Shown: positions 52,990-62,084 of the stretch, piece after piece
Layout of the letters: every line of letters starts with the position of its first letter
Position numbering within the stretch: the first letter of the stretch is position 1
From: Cytobacillus oceanisediminis
Lineage (GTDB): Bacteria; Bacillota; Bacilli; Bacillales; Cytobacillaceae
Direction: 5' to 3'
Assembly (NCBI RefSeq): GCF_004366035.1
Contig: NZ_SOEE01000014.1
Location: 1 to 64,000, forward strand
Length of the DNA stretch: 64,000 nt
Notes under the pieces: generated by a model
The model's input: the letters and a program-made list of their open reading frames with translations, nothing else
The model's database searches: none
What the model was told of the DNA's origin: nothing
Position numbers and translations under genes: made by a program

Positions 52990-54000
52990 TTATTTCGCAG
53001 CGGCTACTTGCGGCCGGTTATGGTCGCCAGTTACCTTTTCATTATATAAATGGCAGGCCACAAAGTGGTCCTTCTCAATCTCCTGCCACTCAGGCTTCAT
53101 GGAAGCACAGGCCTCCATCGCATAAGGGCAGCGCGTCCGGAATACGCAGCCGCTTGGAGGATTCATCGGACTCGGGAGTTCCCCTTCCAAAATGATTCTT
53201 TCCCGGTGATCCTCAACATCAGGGTCAGGGATGGGAATCGCCGACAGCAAGGCCTGTGTATAAGGGTGAAGCGGATTTTTATATAAGTTTTCGCTTGTCG
53301 TTAATTCCACTAAATTCCCCAAATACATAACGCCAATTCTGTCGCTGATATGTTTGACCATCGAGAGATCATGGGCGATAAATAAGTAGGTCAGGCCCTT
53401 TTTCTTTTGGAGCCCCTTAAGCAGGTTGACTACCTGGGCTTGTACCGATACATCCAGTGCGGAGATCGGCTCATCAGCAATAATGAATTCCGGCTCCAGC
53501 GCTAATGCACGGGCAATCCCAATTCTTTGCCTTTGACCGCCGCTGAATTCATGCGGGTAGCGGTTGGCATGATCGCGGTTAAGACCCACATCCTCCAGAA
53601 GCTGATAGACCCGCTCAAGCCGTTCCTTCTTGTTCGGATATAACCCATGCACTTCCATGGGCTCCGAGATAATCTCCTGGACGGTTGACCGCGGATTCAA
53701 CGAAGCATATGGATCCTGAAAGATCATCTGCATCTTCCTGTGAAAAGCAAATCTTTCTTTCTCAGTCATGGTATGGACATTCTTTCCGTCATAAAGGACT
53801 TCGCCTTCCGTACGGTTATATAAACCAATAATTGTACGCCCTGCGGTTGACTTTCCGCAGCCGGATTCGCCGACAATCCCGAAGGTTTCTCCTTGTTTGA
53901 TATGAAAGGAGACATCATCAACGGCCTTCAGAGTCTGTCCTTTCCCCATTGAAAAATGCTTTTTCAAATTATTGACTTTTAACAGTGCTTCTTTTGGCAT
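52990..54000 (-). CDS. ykfD: Oligopeptide/dipeptide ABC transporter ATPase (YkfD/DppF type)
   Basis: A 336-residue OppF-like ATPase: [14 protein letters not shown] (Walker A), QMIFQDPYASLNPR (Q-loop), FSGGQRQRIGIARAL (signature) and FIIADEPISALDVS (Walker B). The C-terminal oligopeptide extension with cysteines (SGCVFRTRCPYAMEAC) is complete. With DppD it would form the ATPase heterodimer of the dipeptide importer. GGAGG precedes the ATG. Confidence 0.92.
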   Translation of the reverse strand: MPKEALLKVNNLKKHFSMGKGQTLKAVDDVSFHIKQGETFGIVGESGCGKSTAGRTIIGLYNRTEGEVLYDGKNVHTMTEKERFAFHRKMQMIFQDPYASLNPRSTVQEIISEPMEVHGLYPNKKERLERVYQLLEDVGLNRDHANRYPHEFSGGQRQRIGIARALALEPEFIIADEPISALDVSVQAQVVNLLKGLQKKKGLTYLFIAHDLSMVKHISDRIGVMYLGNLVELTTSENLYKNPLHPYTQALLSAIPIPDPDVEDHRERIILEGELPSPMNPPSGCVFRTRCPYAMEACASMKPEWQEIEKDHFVACHLYNEKVTGDHNRPQVAAAK

Positions 54001-54002
54001 AT

Positions 54003-54932
54003 TTATTCCTCCGTCTCTTGCCAGTAGCGTCTAGCTGCACATAGTTCCTTTTCATAGATGGTATCTTTCAAGTCGATAATTTCGATGGTTTTACCGGTAT
54101 TAGGAGAATGAAGCAGCTTTCCATCACCATAATAGATGCCTACATGATGAAGTTTGCCTTTTCCTTCTTCATAAGCAAAAAATAATAAGTCCCCCGGTTC
54201 AATGGCGTCAAGTTCCACCGAGTACCCTGCTTCCGCCTGATCATGGGCATCACGCGGGATGATAAATCCATTTGCTTTGCACATAGAATAGCTGAAGCCT
54301 GAGCAGTCATATCCAAAGCTGCTCATGCCGCCCCATAGATATGGCAGGCCTATAAATTGTTCCCCCGCATCGATGATGTCTTTTCCGCTGCCTTTCCGTA
54401 TAGCCTCAATTGTTTCATACACCTGTACATCTTCAGGTTTTAAATATCCTGCTCCCTCAGGTGTCTGTACCTGAATCCACTCGGCTTCTTCTTTTAACAC
54501 TGGGAGTATGGTTTGATAGCTTAGAACAAGTTCTGGCTCTCTGTCATTAGAATAGAGAGTTGCCTTTTTCTTCTGAATGACTGCAGCCATTCTTCTATCA
54601 AGCTTCCAATCTTCATTTTTAGTCAGCTGGGCTTTCGGCAACCAGCCAGGGTATCCTCTCCCGTCCTTAGAAGAAGGCTGGCTCGGGACCACAACATGAA
54701 CCCACCCATCCTTCTCCTCCAATATAATCACTTCTTCTCCGTACAGAACTTGTGATTGAACAAGATTCCCGTCACAAAGTTCCAGCCGGGGCTCATATGT
54801 AAGCTTTTCAAGCCAGGAATCCAGATTAACTGGATTGGTGATCGCTTCAAAGTCAATTTCTCTTGATGAATCGCTTGCTGTCCACAAGGTTGCAGCAGGA
54901 ACCGAAACCAGCCATTTTTGCTGAATTGCCAA
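54003..54932 (-). CDS. ykfC: Gamma-D-glutamyl-L-diamino acid endopeptidase YkfC (NlpC/P60)
   Basis: 309 residues: N-terminal SH3b-like domains (about 1-170) and a C-terminal NlpC/P60 cysteine peptidase. The nucleophile is in YDCSGFSYSMCK and the histidine in KLHHVGIYYGDG. No signal peptide, so it acts in the cytoplasm on imported murein peptides, freeing L-Ala-D-Glu for YkfB as in B. subtilis and B. cereus YkfC. TTG start with GGAGG upstream. Confidence 0.92.
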   Translation of the reverse strand: MAIQQKWLVSVPAATLWTASDSSREIDFEAITNPVNLDSWLEKLTYEPRLELCDGNLVQSQVLYGEEVIILEEKDGWVHVVVPSQPSSKDGRGYPGWLPKAQLTKNEDWKLDRRMAAVIQKKKATLYSNDREPELVLSYQTILPVLKEEAEWIQVQTPEGAGYLKPEDVQVYETIEAIRKGSGKDIIDAGEQFIGLPYLWGGMSSFGYDCSGFSYSMCKANGFIIPRDAHDQAEAGYSVELDAIEPGDLLFFAYEEGKGKLHHVGIYYGDGKLLHSPNTGKTIEIIDLKDTIYEKELCAARRYWQETEE

Positions 54933-54965
54933 AACGAATTCCTCCTTTTTAATATCCAGAATTTA

Positions 54966-56072
54966 TCAGGAAGTCAGTTCATGCTTGTTCACTATTAACG
55001 ATACATTCCTGATGCCAAGGCCATGTTCAGAAGGCAAAGTGATTTTGCGGCCGGTATAATGGATTCCGCCTTCCACAATTTCCTTTGCCATCATCAATGG
55101 AGCGTCAAAATCAAAACGGGTTATATTCTTTTTGCTTGCTGCAAAATGGGCCGCAGCCGTAATGCCGATCTTGGTTTCAATCATGCTGCCCACCATGCAC
55201 TCCATCCCGCAGACTTCAGCGAGCTGATTGATGATCTGTGCCTGATAAATGCCGCCTGATTTCATCAGCTTAATATTGATTAAATCAGCACTTCGGGTCT
55301 TAATGACTTCAAATGCCTGCTTCGGGGAAAAGACACTTTCGTCTGCCATAATCGGTGTATCTACCGCATCGGTAACCTGCTTAAGGCCCTCTATATCCCA
55401 GGCCTTCACAGGCTGTTCGACAAGCTCAATATTCAAGTCCAAAGCTTCCATTTTTCGGATGGCATAGATAGCATCCTTTGATTTCCAGCCCTGATTGGCA
55501 TCGAGCCGGATTTTAATCTTTGATCCGACTCGTGTGCGGATTTCTCTAATTCTCTCAATATCTGTTAAAATATCATCCTTGCCGACCTTCACCTTAAGGA
55601 CATTAAAGCCCTGCTGAACATAGGAAACAGCATCTTCGCCCATTTCCTCCGGGCCATTGACGCTTACCGTATAATCCGTTTCCACCTCATTTTTGTGTCC
55701 GCCTAAAAATTGATAAAGGGGCAGTTTGCACTGCTGTGCAAGACAATCATACAATGCCATATCCACTGCAGCCTTTGCACTTGAATTTCCTATTAAAGCT
55801 GACTGAATTTCCTGGAAGATATCTTCATAGTTTAGAAGGCTCTTATTGACCAGCATCGGCTTTAATACATGATGAATGGCGGATTCTATGCTTGATAGGC
55901 TGTCTCCAGTGATTACCACAGTGGGAGGGGCCTCCCCCCAGCCGAAAATACCGTTATCGCAAGTTACCTTTACAACAACCGTTTCTGCTGTCTCAACCGT
56001 TCTCAAAGCTGTTTTAAATGGTTTTTTCAGTGGTACCGCAGCTCTATATGTTTCGATCGTGTTTATTTTCAT
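54966..56072 (-). CDS. ykfB: L-Ala-D/L-Glu epimerase YkfB
   Basis: A 368-residue enolase-superfamily (muconate lactonising subgroup) epimerase. The catalytic lysines are in NVLKVKVGKDD and INIKLMKSGGIYQ; the metal ligands are in RLDANQGW, ELVEQPV and IMADESVF. It converts L-Ala-D-Glu from peptidoglycan to L-Ala-L-Glu so that ordinary peptidases can use it. Between ykfA and ykfC in an operon. Confidence 0.93.
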   Translation of the reverse strand: MKINTIETYRAAVPLKKPFKTALRTVETAETVVVKVTCDNGIFGWGEAPPTVVITGDSLSSIESAIHHVLKPMLVNKSLLNYEDIFQEIQSALIGNSSAKAAVDMALYDCLAQQCKLPLYQFLGGHKNEVETDYTVSVNGPEEMGEDAVSYVQQGFNVLKVKVGKDDILTDIERIREIRTRVGSKIKIRLDANQGWKSKDAIYAIRKMEALDLNIELVEQPVKAWDIEGLKQVTDAVDTPIMADESVFSPKQAFEVIKTRSADLINIKLMKSGGIYQAQIINQLAEVCGMECMVGSMIETKIGITAAAHFAASKKNITRFDFDAPLMMAKEIVEGGIHYTGRKITLPSEHGLGIRNVSLIVNKHELTS

Positions 56073-56085
56073 TTATACCACCCTT

Positions 56086-57006
56086 TTACTTAACGCCGCT
56101 TTCGATTGTCAGCTTTTTACCGGCCGCATCCAATTCTGCCCTTACACCTAATGGCACAGAAATATGAGGAGAGCAATGGCCGATGTTAAAGCCCGTTACA
56201 GCCGGCTTATTCATCCTTTTTATATACGTATCCAGCACTTCATCCAATTCCAGGGAAAGTTCTCTCTCCGGGATGCAATTATTAAAGTCCCCGATGATAA
56301 AGCCGGCCGCACCCTCAAGCTTCCCGGCCATATGCAGCTGGTTTAGCATGCGGTCGACCGCACGGGGCTCTTCATTGATGTCTTCAATAAGCAAAAGCTT
56401 ATCTTTTGTATCAATTTCGAATTGTGTTCCAATCGTGCTGGCCAAGAGAGACAGATTGCCTCCCGTTAAGATTCCTGAGGCACTCCCGCTTACCATTGTC
56501 TCCAGGTTGGAAATACCGTCAGGGTAGTCAAGACTTACAGGTTCGAATAACTGGTTAAAGTATTGCTTCGAAAGGGGATCCGCATTCTCTTTTCCAATAT
56601 CGGAAGCCAGCATCGGTCCATGAAAAGTTACCAATCCGGTCTGCTGGCGGATTGCGGTGTGCAGAAATGTAATATCACTGTAGCCCCAGAAAATTTTCGG
56701 GTTTTCTTTTATCAGGCTGTAATCGATTTGGGACGCAATTCTCCCTGTGCCATAGCCGCCGCCTGCACAAATAATGGCTTTAACTTCCTCATCCTTAAAC
56801 ATGTTATGTAAATCCGCCAGCCGGTCTTCATCCTTACCGGCCAGGTAACCATATTGATCAGTCACATGATCGCCCATCTTTACCTTTACTCCAAGCTCCG
56901 CCAAAAAGACCAGGGAGCGCTTCAGGTTTTCCTGATTGGGAGGACTTGCCGGTGCTATAATTCCAATCACATCGCCTTTTTCCAGGCGCTGAGGTTTCAT
57001 TGCCAT
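56086..57006 (-). CDS. ykfA: LD-carboxypeptidase YkfA (MccF-like, S66)
   Basis: A 306-residue S66 serine peptidase. The nucleophile is in FWGYSDITFLH, the glutamate in LLIEDINEEPRAVDRML and the histidine in GHCSPHISVPLG. GDVIGIIAPASPP and AIICAGGGYGTGRI are family signatures. Removes the terminal D-Ala from murein tetrapeptides in the cytoplasm; relatives also cleave microcin C7. It is the first gene of the ykf unit, whose promoter must lie in the repeat-filled gap upstream. Confidence 0.92.
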   Translation of the reverse strand: MAMKPQRLEKGDVIGIIAPASPPNQENLKRSLVFLAELGVKVKMGDHVTDQYGYLAGKDEDRLADLHNMFKDEEVKAIICAGGGYGTGRIASQIDYSLIKENPKIFWGYSDITFLHTAIRQQTGLVTFHGPMLASDIGKENADPLSKQYFNQLFEPVSLDYPDGISNLETMVSGSASGILTGGNLSLLASTIGTQFEIDTKDKLLLIEDINEEPRAVDRMLNQLHMAGKLEGAAGFIIGDFNNCIPERELSLELDEVLDTYIKRMNKPAVTGFNIGHCSPHISVPLGVRAELDAAGKKLTIESGVK

Positions 57007-57064
57007 GCTGCCACATCCTTTTAATTGTTTATTAGCATTATATGCTCCTTCAGCAAAAGCATTG

Positions 57065-57130
57065 TTTGGGAAATGAAATAATTGTCGGGGATATAAGCTA
57101 AAATTCGGGAAAATGTATTATTTTTCGGGA
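57065..57130. repeat. Four-unit periodic array, core TTCGGGAAA, about 20-bp period
   Basis: Cores start at 57065 (TTTGGGAAAT), 57084 (GTCGGGGATA), 57104 (TTCGGGAAAA) and 57124 (TTCGGGAAAT), 19, 20 and 20 bases apart with unrelated AT-rich spacers. Lies directly upstream of ykfA (divergent side) and next to a copy of the interspersed repeat. The design (CGG-containing core, two-turn period) is the same as at 25472-25583, with a different core. Confidence 0.65.
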
Positions 57131-57136
57131 AATAAT

Positions 57137-57338
57137 TCGAAAAGCGCAGAGCGCCAGCTTACCGGCGATAAGCATAAGACAAACGCCAGCAGAGGGTATC
57201 CTGCCTTCAGAAGTGATTGCCCGAAAAACCAAGGCGACTGCTTAGGGACGACAAGCATAAATGACCTCGAGTCCCTGGGAGCCGCAGTTAGCCAAGCTTA
57301 AGATCTCGAGCAGACGGCGCTCAGAGCTAGGCAGTTTT
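57137..57338. repeat. Interspersed repeat, long copy (ykfA-dppE gap)
   Basis: Begins AAAAGCGCAGAGCGCC and ends GGCGCTCAGAGCTAGGCAGTT. Shares with the 10556-10812 copy the blocks TAAGCATAAGACA, TGCCCGAAA, GGCGACTGCTTAGGGACG and ACGACAAGCATAA. It occupies most of the 57007-57445 gap, together with the periodic array and the dppE terminator. Non-coding. Confidence 0.7.
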
Positions 57339-57380
57339 TAAAGTTCAAAGATTCTATTCTTCAAAAAATTATTCTTCTGA

Positions 57381-57414
57381 AAAAAAGGGATGTTCGCACG
57401 AACACCCCTTTTTT
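57381..57414. terminator. Terminator after dppE
   Basis: Stem AAAAAAGGG.TGTTCG/CGAACA.CCCTTTTTT with T runs on both strands. It separates dppABCDE from ykfABCD, which are one operon in B. subtilis. Confidence 0.88.
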
Positions 57415-57445
57415 CCTGTTACCTTCAAATCAAGCCGAAGGAGTA

Positions 57446-59071
57446 TTACTTCTTATCTGCCCATTTAAGCTCCACGTATCCAACCGGATGGCGGACAATT
57501 CCTGAAACAGCATCATTATAGAGATAAACCTGGTTGTAGAAATGGATAGGGATAATCGGCATTTCTTCAAATAAGATTTTTTCAGCTTCATACATTAGTT
57601 CAAAGCGTTTGGCTTCATCTGCTTCATTCTTTGCATCTTTAATCAGCTGGTCATATTTCTCATTGCTCCAGCCAGTACGGTTCATGGAATGTCCTGTCTG
57701 GAAGTTTTCAAGGAAGTTAATAGGATCTGCGTAATCAGCAAGGAACGAGCTTCGTGATAATTGGAATTTAAGCGCTTTTTGTTCTTCAGCAAATACATTC
57801 CATTCCATGTTGGCAAGCTTTACTTCCACGCCAAGGTTTTCCTTGAACATTTGCTGAAGTGCTTCAGCTATTTTCTTGTGTGTATCATCCGTGCTGTATG
57901 TTAAGGTAACTTCTGGAAGCTTATCATATCCTTCCTCTTCCATACCTTTTTCAAGTAATGCCTTCGCTTCTTCTGCATTTGTTTTTACAAGATCTCCGGA
58001 TACTTCACGGAAATCTTTTCCTGAAGGATCAGCAAATCCATATGAAACAAATCCATATGCTGGCTTTTCACCATTCTTTGTGACGAAATCAACAATTTGC
58101 TGCTGATCCACTGCCATCGCAAATGCTTTACGGATGTTAAGATTCTGGAATGGCTCCATGTTTACATTAAATCGATAGAAATAATCTCCAGCCTGGTCCT
58201 CAACTTTTGCCTCTCCCAGAAGCTGCTCACTTAGCTCAGATGGTACATCAGATACATCCAGTTCTCCAGATTGGTACATTTGATATTCTGTATTTGTATC
58301 ATCAATGATTGCCCAGTGGATTTTATCAAGCTTTACCGTCTCAGCATCCCAATATTGATCGTTTTTCTCCATTACAAAATGGCTGTCATGCTCCCATTCC
58401 GTTAAGTTGAAAGGGCCATTTCCGACAAAAGATTCAGCTTCAGCAAACCACTTCGGGTTTTCTGTTGCAACTTTTTCGTTAATTGGGAAAAACGCCGGGT
58501 TAGTAATCACACTTAGGAAGTAAGCTTGCGGACTAACTAAAGTAACTTCAAATATTTTGTCATCAACTGCTTTTACTTTTACATCATCAGCTGATCCTTC
58601 CCCATTGTTATATGCTTCTCCACCTTCAATGAAGTAGCCAAGGAAAGCGGCTGAAGACCCTGTATCAGGATTTAAAAGGCGCTTCCATGCAAATTCGAAG
58701 TCACTTGCAGTTACAGGATCACCATTTGACCATTTTGCATCCTCACGGATATGAAAGGTGTAAGTCTTTCCATCTTCTGAGATATCCCATTTTTCAGCAA
58801 TAGCTGCTTCTGGTTCATGATCTTGCCCCAGACGGGTCAAACCTTCCATCAAGTTATTCAGTGCGCTCCAGGAAACAGAGTCAAAGCCGATAGGAGGGTC
58901 AAACGATGTCGGCTCCTGGCCATTGTTCAAATAAAGCACTTTTTCAGCACTTTCTTCTTTCTTGCCATCATCCTTGCTGTCTGTCTCTTTGCCGGCATTT
59001 TCATTTGCCGTACAGGCTGCCATGACAAATAGCAATACTCCTGCCAGCAGCAGTGATAAAAACTTTTTCAT
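57446..59071 (-). CDS. dppE: Dipeptide/murein peptide-binding lipoprotein DppE
   Basis: A 541-residue family 5 extracellular solute-binding protein. The signal peptide ends FVMAAC with lipidated Cys20, followed by a charged linker. YTFHIREDAKWSNGDPVTAS and DFEFAWKRLLNP are the family signature. It collects peptides outside the membrane for DppBC. It is the last gene of the dpp operon and is followed by a strong terminator. Confidence 0.95.
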   Translation of the reverse strand: MKKFLSLLLAGVLLFVMAACTANENAGKETDSKDDGKKEESAEKVLYLNNGQEPTSFDPPIGFDSVSWSALNNLMEGLTRLGQDHEPEAAIAEKWDISEDGKTYTFHIREDAKWSNGDPVTASDFEFAWKRLLNPDTGSSAAFLGYFIEGGEAYNNGEGSADDVKVKAVDDKIFEVTLVSPQAYFLSVITNPAFFPINEKVATENPKWFAEAESFVGNGPFNLTEWEHDSHFVMEKNDQYWDAETVKLDKIHWAIIDDTNTEYQMYQSGELDVSDVPSELSEQLLGEAKVEDQAGDYFYRFNVNMEPFQNLNIRKAFAMAVDQQQIVDFVTKNGEKPAYGFVSYGFADPSGKDFREVSGDLVKTNAEEAKALLEKGMEEEGYDKLPEVTLTYSTDDTHKKIAEALQQMFKENLGVEVKLANMEWNVFAEEQKALKFQLSRSSFLADYADPINFLENFQTGHSMNRTGWSNEKYDQLIKDAKNEADEAKRFELMYEAEKILFEEMPIIPIHFYNQVYLYNDAVSGIVRHPVGYVELKWADKK

Positions 59072-59179
59072 TCTTTTTCCCCCTCTTAAAATATATTTCT
59101 TTATCTACCAGGTGCCTGTTTGACAGCTGATAGAATCATAACTTTCACAGTGCTGATCCAGTACTGTGAAAGGGAAAAC

Positions 59180-60178
59180 CTATTTTACGGCTGCAAGCAT
59201 TTTCTGTGCCCGCTCATCCTGAAGCCAGCAATCTACATGATGATCTCGGCTTAAGTGAGTTTTATATGGATAGACCCGGTCACATACTTCCATTGCGAAG
59301 CCACACCGGGCTGCAAATGGGCAGCCAGCCGGCGGAGCGAATAAATCCGGTGGCGATCCGCCAATGGGAACTAGATCAGCTCCGTCCAAATCAAGACGCG
59401 GAACTGAATTCAGCAGGCCTTTCGTATAGGGATGCTGTGGATTGTAGAAGATTTCCCTTCGTTCTCCGGCTTCCACTATTTTTCCTGCGTACATGACGGC
59501 AATTCTGTCCGCTACTTGAGCGACAACGCCAAGGTCATGGGTAATGATGATAATGGATACTCCAGTCTTCTTCTGGATATCTTTAAACAAATCCAATATT
59601 TGAGCTTGTATGGTCACATCAAGTGCGGTTGTAGGTTCATCGGCAATCAGCACCTCGGGTTCACAGACAAGGGCCATGGCAATCACAATCCGCTGCCTCA
59701 TCCCTCCGCTGAACTGGTGCGGGTAATGCTTCAATCTTTCGGACGGATTTGGAATCCCAACTAAATTAAGCATTTCCAGGGCCTTTTTACGGGCATCCTG
59801 CCGGGAAATGTTTTCATGCTGCATTATTCCTTCTATAATTTGCTCCCCAATTGTAATCGTAGGGTTCAAAGCCGTCATTGGATCCTGAAAGATCATCGAA
59901 ATGTCTGCACCGCGAATATCCCGCATTTCAGACTCTTTTAATTTGGTCAGGTCCTTCCCTTTGAAAAGGACTGCACCATCAGCTATTCTCCCGGGCGGGG
60001 AGGGAATCAGCCGCATGATGCTCTGGGAAGTCACGCTTTTTCCGCAGCCGGATTCACCGACAATCGCAAGGGTTTCTCCCTTAAGCAGATCAAATGTTAC
60101 TCCCCTTACAGCCTGGACTTCTCCGCCATAAGTGGTAAATGTGACATGCAGGTCTTTTACTTCCAGTACTTTTTCCAT
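59180..60178 (-). CDS. dppD: Dipeptide ABC transporter ATPase DppD
   Basis: A 332-residue OppD-like ATPase: Walker [17 protein letters not shown]-loop [13 protein letters not shown], signature [15 protein letters not shown] and Walker [16 protein letters not shown]. The C-terminal Cys-rich extension ([16 protein letters not shown]) is intact. Lies 4 bases after dppC. GGAGGTAGCAG precedes the ATG. Confidence 0.95.
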   Translation of the reverse strand: MEKVLEVKDLHVTFTTYGGEVQAVRGVTFDLLKGETLAIVGESGCGKSVTSQSIMRLIPSPPGRIADGAVLFKGKDLTKLKESEMRDIRGADISMIFQDPMTALNPTITIGEQIIEGIMQHENISRQDARKKALEMLNLVGIPNPSERLKHYPHQFSGGMRQRIVIAMALVCEPEVLIADEPTTALDVTIQAQILDLFKDIQKKTGVSIIIITHDLGVVAQVADRIAVMYAGKIVEAGERREIFYNPQHPYTKGLLNSVPRLDLDGADLVPIGGSPPDLFAPPAGCPFAARCGFAMEVCDRVYPYKTHLSRDHHVDCWLQDERAQKMLAAVK

Positions 60179-60182
60179 ACTG

Positions 60183-61139
60183 CTACCTCCTTAACTTCGG
60201 ATCAAGGGCATCCTGCAATCCGTCTCCCAGCACATTAAACGAAAACATGGTCAGGGAAATAAAAAAGGCAGGGAAGAACAGGCGCCACCAGTGACCTGAT
60301 AGAATTGTAGATAGCCCATCATTGGCCATGGATCCCCAGCTGGCAAAAGGAGGCTGAATGCCTAATCCCAGAAAGCTCAGGAATGCCTCTGCAAAGATGG
60401 CTGAAGGAACGGTAAGTGTCATCTGTACAATAATAGGACCCATCGTGTTCGGAAGCAGGTTTTTCTTAATAATCCTCGAAGTTTTTGTCCCAAAAGTCTT
60501 TGATGCCAGTACAAATTCATAGTTCTTAATCTGCAGGACCTGCCCGCGGACAATCCGGGCCATCCCAACCCAGCCCGTCACAGAAAGGGCAAATATAATC
60601 GTGAACAAACCAGGTCCCATTACGACGCTGATTAAAATAACAACAAGCAAATAAGGAAGTCCATAAAGAATTTCCACAACCCTCATCATGGCATTATCTG
60701 TTCTGCCGCCTTTATAGCCGGCAATCCCGCCATAGATGACTCCGATTGCAAAATCAATCATGGCAGCAACAATTCCCACGAATAAGGAAATTCTTGCCCC
60801 ATACCATGTTCTGGCGAATACATCTCTGCCCAGCTCGTCAGTGCCGAACCAATATTTCGATGATGGCGGAAGGTTCTGATTAGTCAGAGACTGCTCAGAT
60901 ACACTATGCGGGGAAATCATCGGTCCAAAAATAGACATAAAGGCTAAAGCAATAAGAAAGAATAACCCTGCCATTGCCAGCTTATTTTTCAAAAGCCGGC
61001 GCCATGCATCCTGCCAATAGGAAAGGCTCGGCCTTACAACTGCTTCCGCCGCATCCTGATCCTTGGCCATAGGCACAAACCAGTCATCCGGAATATCAGG
61101 TGCAAGGTTGCGGTTATCATGCTGTTTGCGCAGTTCCAT
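60183..61139 (-). CDS. dppC: Dipeptide ABC transporter permease DppC
   Basis: A 318-residue permease with six TM segments and the usual N-terminal extension. FGTDELGRDVFARTWYGARI is the DppC/OppC signature; the EAA loop is in SKTFGTKTSRIIKKNLLPNT. Its start codon shares one base with the dppB stop (TAATG). Confidence 0.95.
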   Translation of the reverse strand: MELRKQHDNRNLAPDIPDDWFVPMAKDQDAAEAVVRPSLSYWQDAWRRLLKNKLAMAGLFFLIALAFMSIFGPMISPHSVSEQSLTNQNLPPSSKYWFGTDELGRDVFARTWYGARISLFVGIVAAMIDFAIGVIYGGIAGYKGGRTDNAMMRVVEILYGLPYLLVVILISVVMGPGLFTIIFALSVTGWVGMARIVRGQVLQIKNYEFVLASKTFGTKTSRIIKKNLLPNTMGPIIVQMTLTVPSAIFAEAFLSFLGLGIQPPFASWGSMANDGLSTILSGHWWRLFFPAFFISLTMFSFNVLGDGLQDALDPKLRR

Positions 61140-62071
61140 TAGCTCGCCTCCTTTTTGTGAAGCTTAATTCTCGGGTCTAAAATTCCGTAAGCAATGTCCA
61201 CAAGGAACAGCATAATAATCAAAATTGAACTGTAAAAAACAGTGGTCCCCATTATGACGGGATAATCACGTGTATTGATGCTTTCTACAAAATACTTTCC
61301 CATTCCAGGAATGGCAAAGATTTTTTCAATGACAAACGTACCTGTCAAAATGCTTGCTGCCAGGGATCCCAATACAGTTACGACAGGCAGAAGGGCATTC
61401 CTCAGTGCATGCTTAAACACAATTTTTACTGGTGATAAGCCTTTGGCTTTGGCCGTTTTTATGTAATCCTGCGTCAGCACCTCCAGCATGCTTGAACGTG
61501 TCAGACGGGCGATAATTGCCATGGGCCCGGTTGCAAGCGCGAGAGTCGGCAGAATCATATGCTTCGGACTTGACCAGGTAGCCACCGGCAGGATTGCCAG
61601 GTTGACAGCAAGCTGCTGAATTAACAGTGTCGCAAGGACAAAGTTTGGCACCGATATCCCCAGAACAGCAATGGTCATCGCTAAATAATCAATAAAGCCA
61701 TTGTGCCGGAGGGCAGCTATGATTCCGAGGGCAATTCCCGAAAAAACCGCCACGATCAATGTGACGATTCCCAGTTCGAAAGACACCGGAAAACCCCGGC
61801 CGAGCATTTCATTAACCGTCTGGGAAGATTTTTTAATAGATGGCCCAAAGTCGAATGTCACAACGGACTTCAAGTACATCCCATATTGGACATAGAGCGG
61901 TTCATCCAAATGGTAGAATTTCTCCAGATTCCGCTGAACCGCCTCACTTGTATTTCTTTCTTCATTAAAAGGCGACCCCGGTATGGAATGCATTAAGAAA
62001 AAAGTCAGAGTGATAATGAACCAAAGTGTGACGGCCATTGCGATAAGGCGTTTTATTATGTATCCAGTCAT
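61139..62071 (-). CDS. dppB: Dipeptide ABC transporter permease DppB
   Basis: A 310-residue permease with six TM segments. IIKRLIAMAVTLWFIITLTF opens the protein, FDFGPSIKKSSQTV and the EAA loop AKAKGLSPVKIVFKHALRNA are typical of DppB/OppB. 13 bases after dppA. Confidence 0.95.
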   Translation of the reverse strand: MTGYIIKRLIAMAVTLWFIITLTFFLMHSIPGSPFNEERNTSEAVQRNLEKFYHLDEPLYVQYGMYLKSVVTFDFGPSIKKSSQTVNEMLGRGFPVSFELGIVTLIVAVFSGIALGIIAALRHNGFIDYLAMTIAVLGISVPNFVLATLLIQQLAVNLAILPVATWSSPKHMILPTLALATGPMAIIARLTRSSMLEVLTQDYIKTAKAKGLSPVKIVFKHALRNALLPVVTVLGSLAASILTGTFVIEKIFAIPGMGKYFVESINTRDYPVIMGTTVFYSSILIIMLFLVDIAYGILDPRIKLHKKEAS

Positions 62072-62084
62072 TCATTAACACTTC

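Noticed and set aside
57113-57301. 62-codon plus-strand frame in the ykfA-dppE gap
   Set aside because: It coincides with the periodic array and the interspersed repeat and lacks a ribosome binding site.
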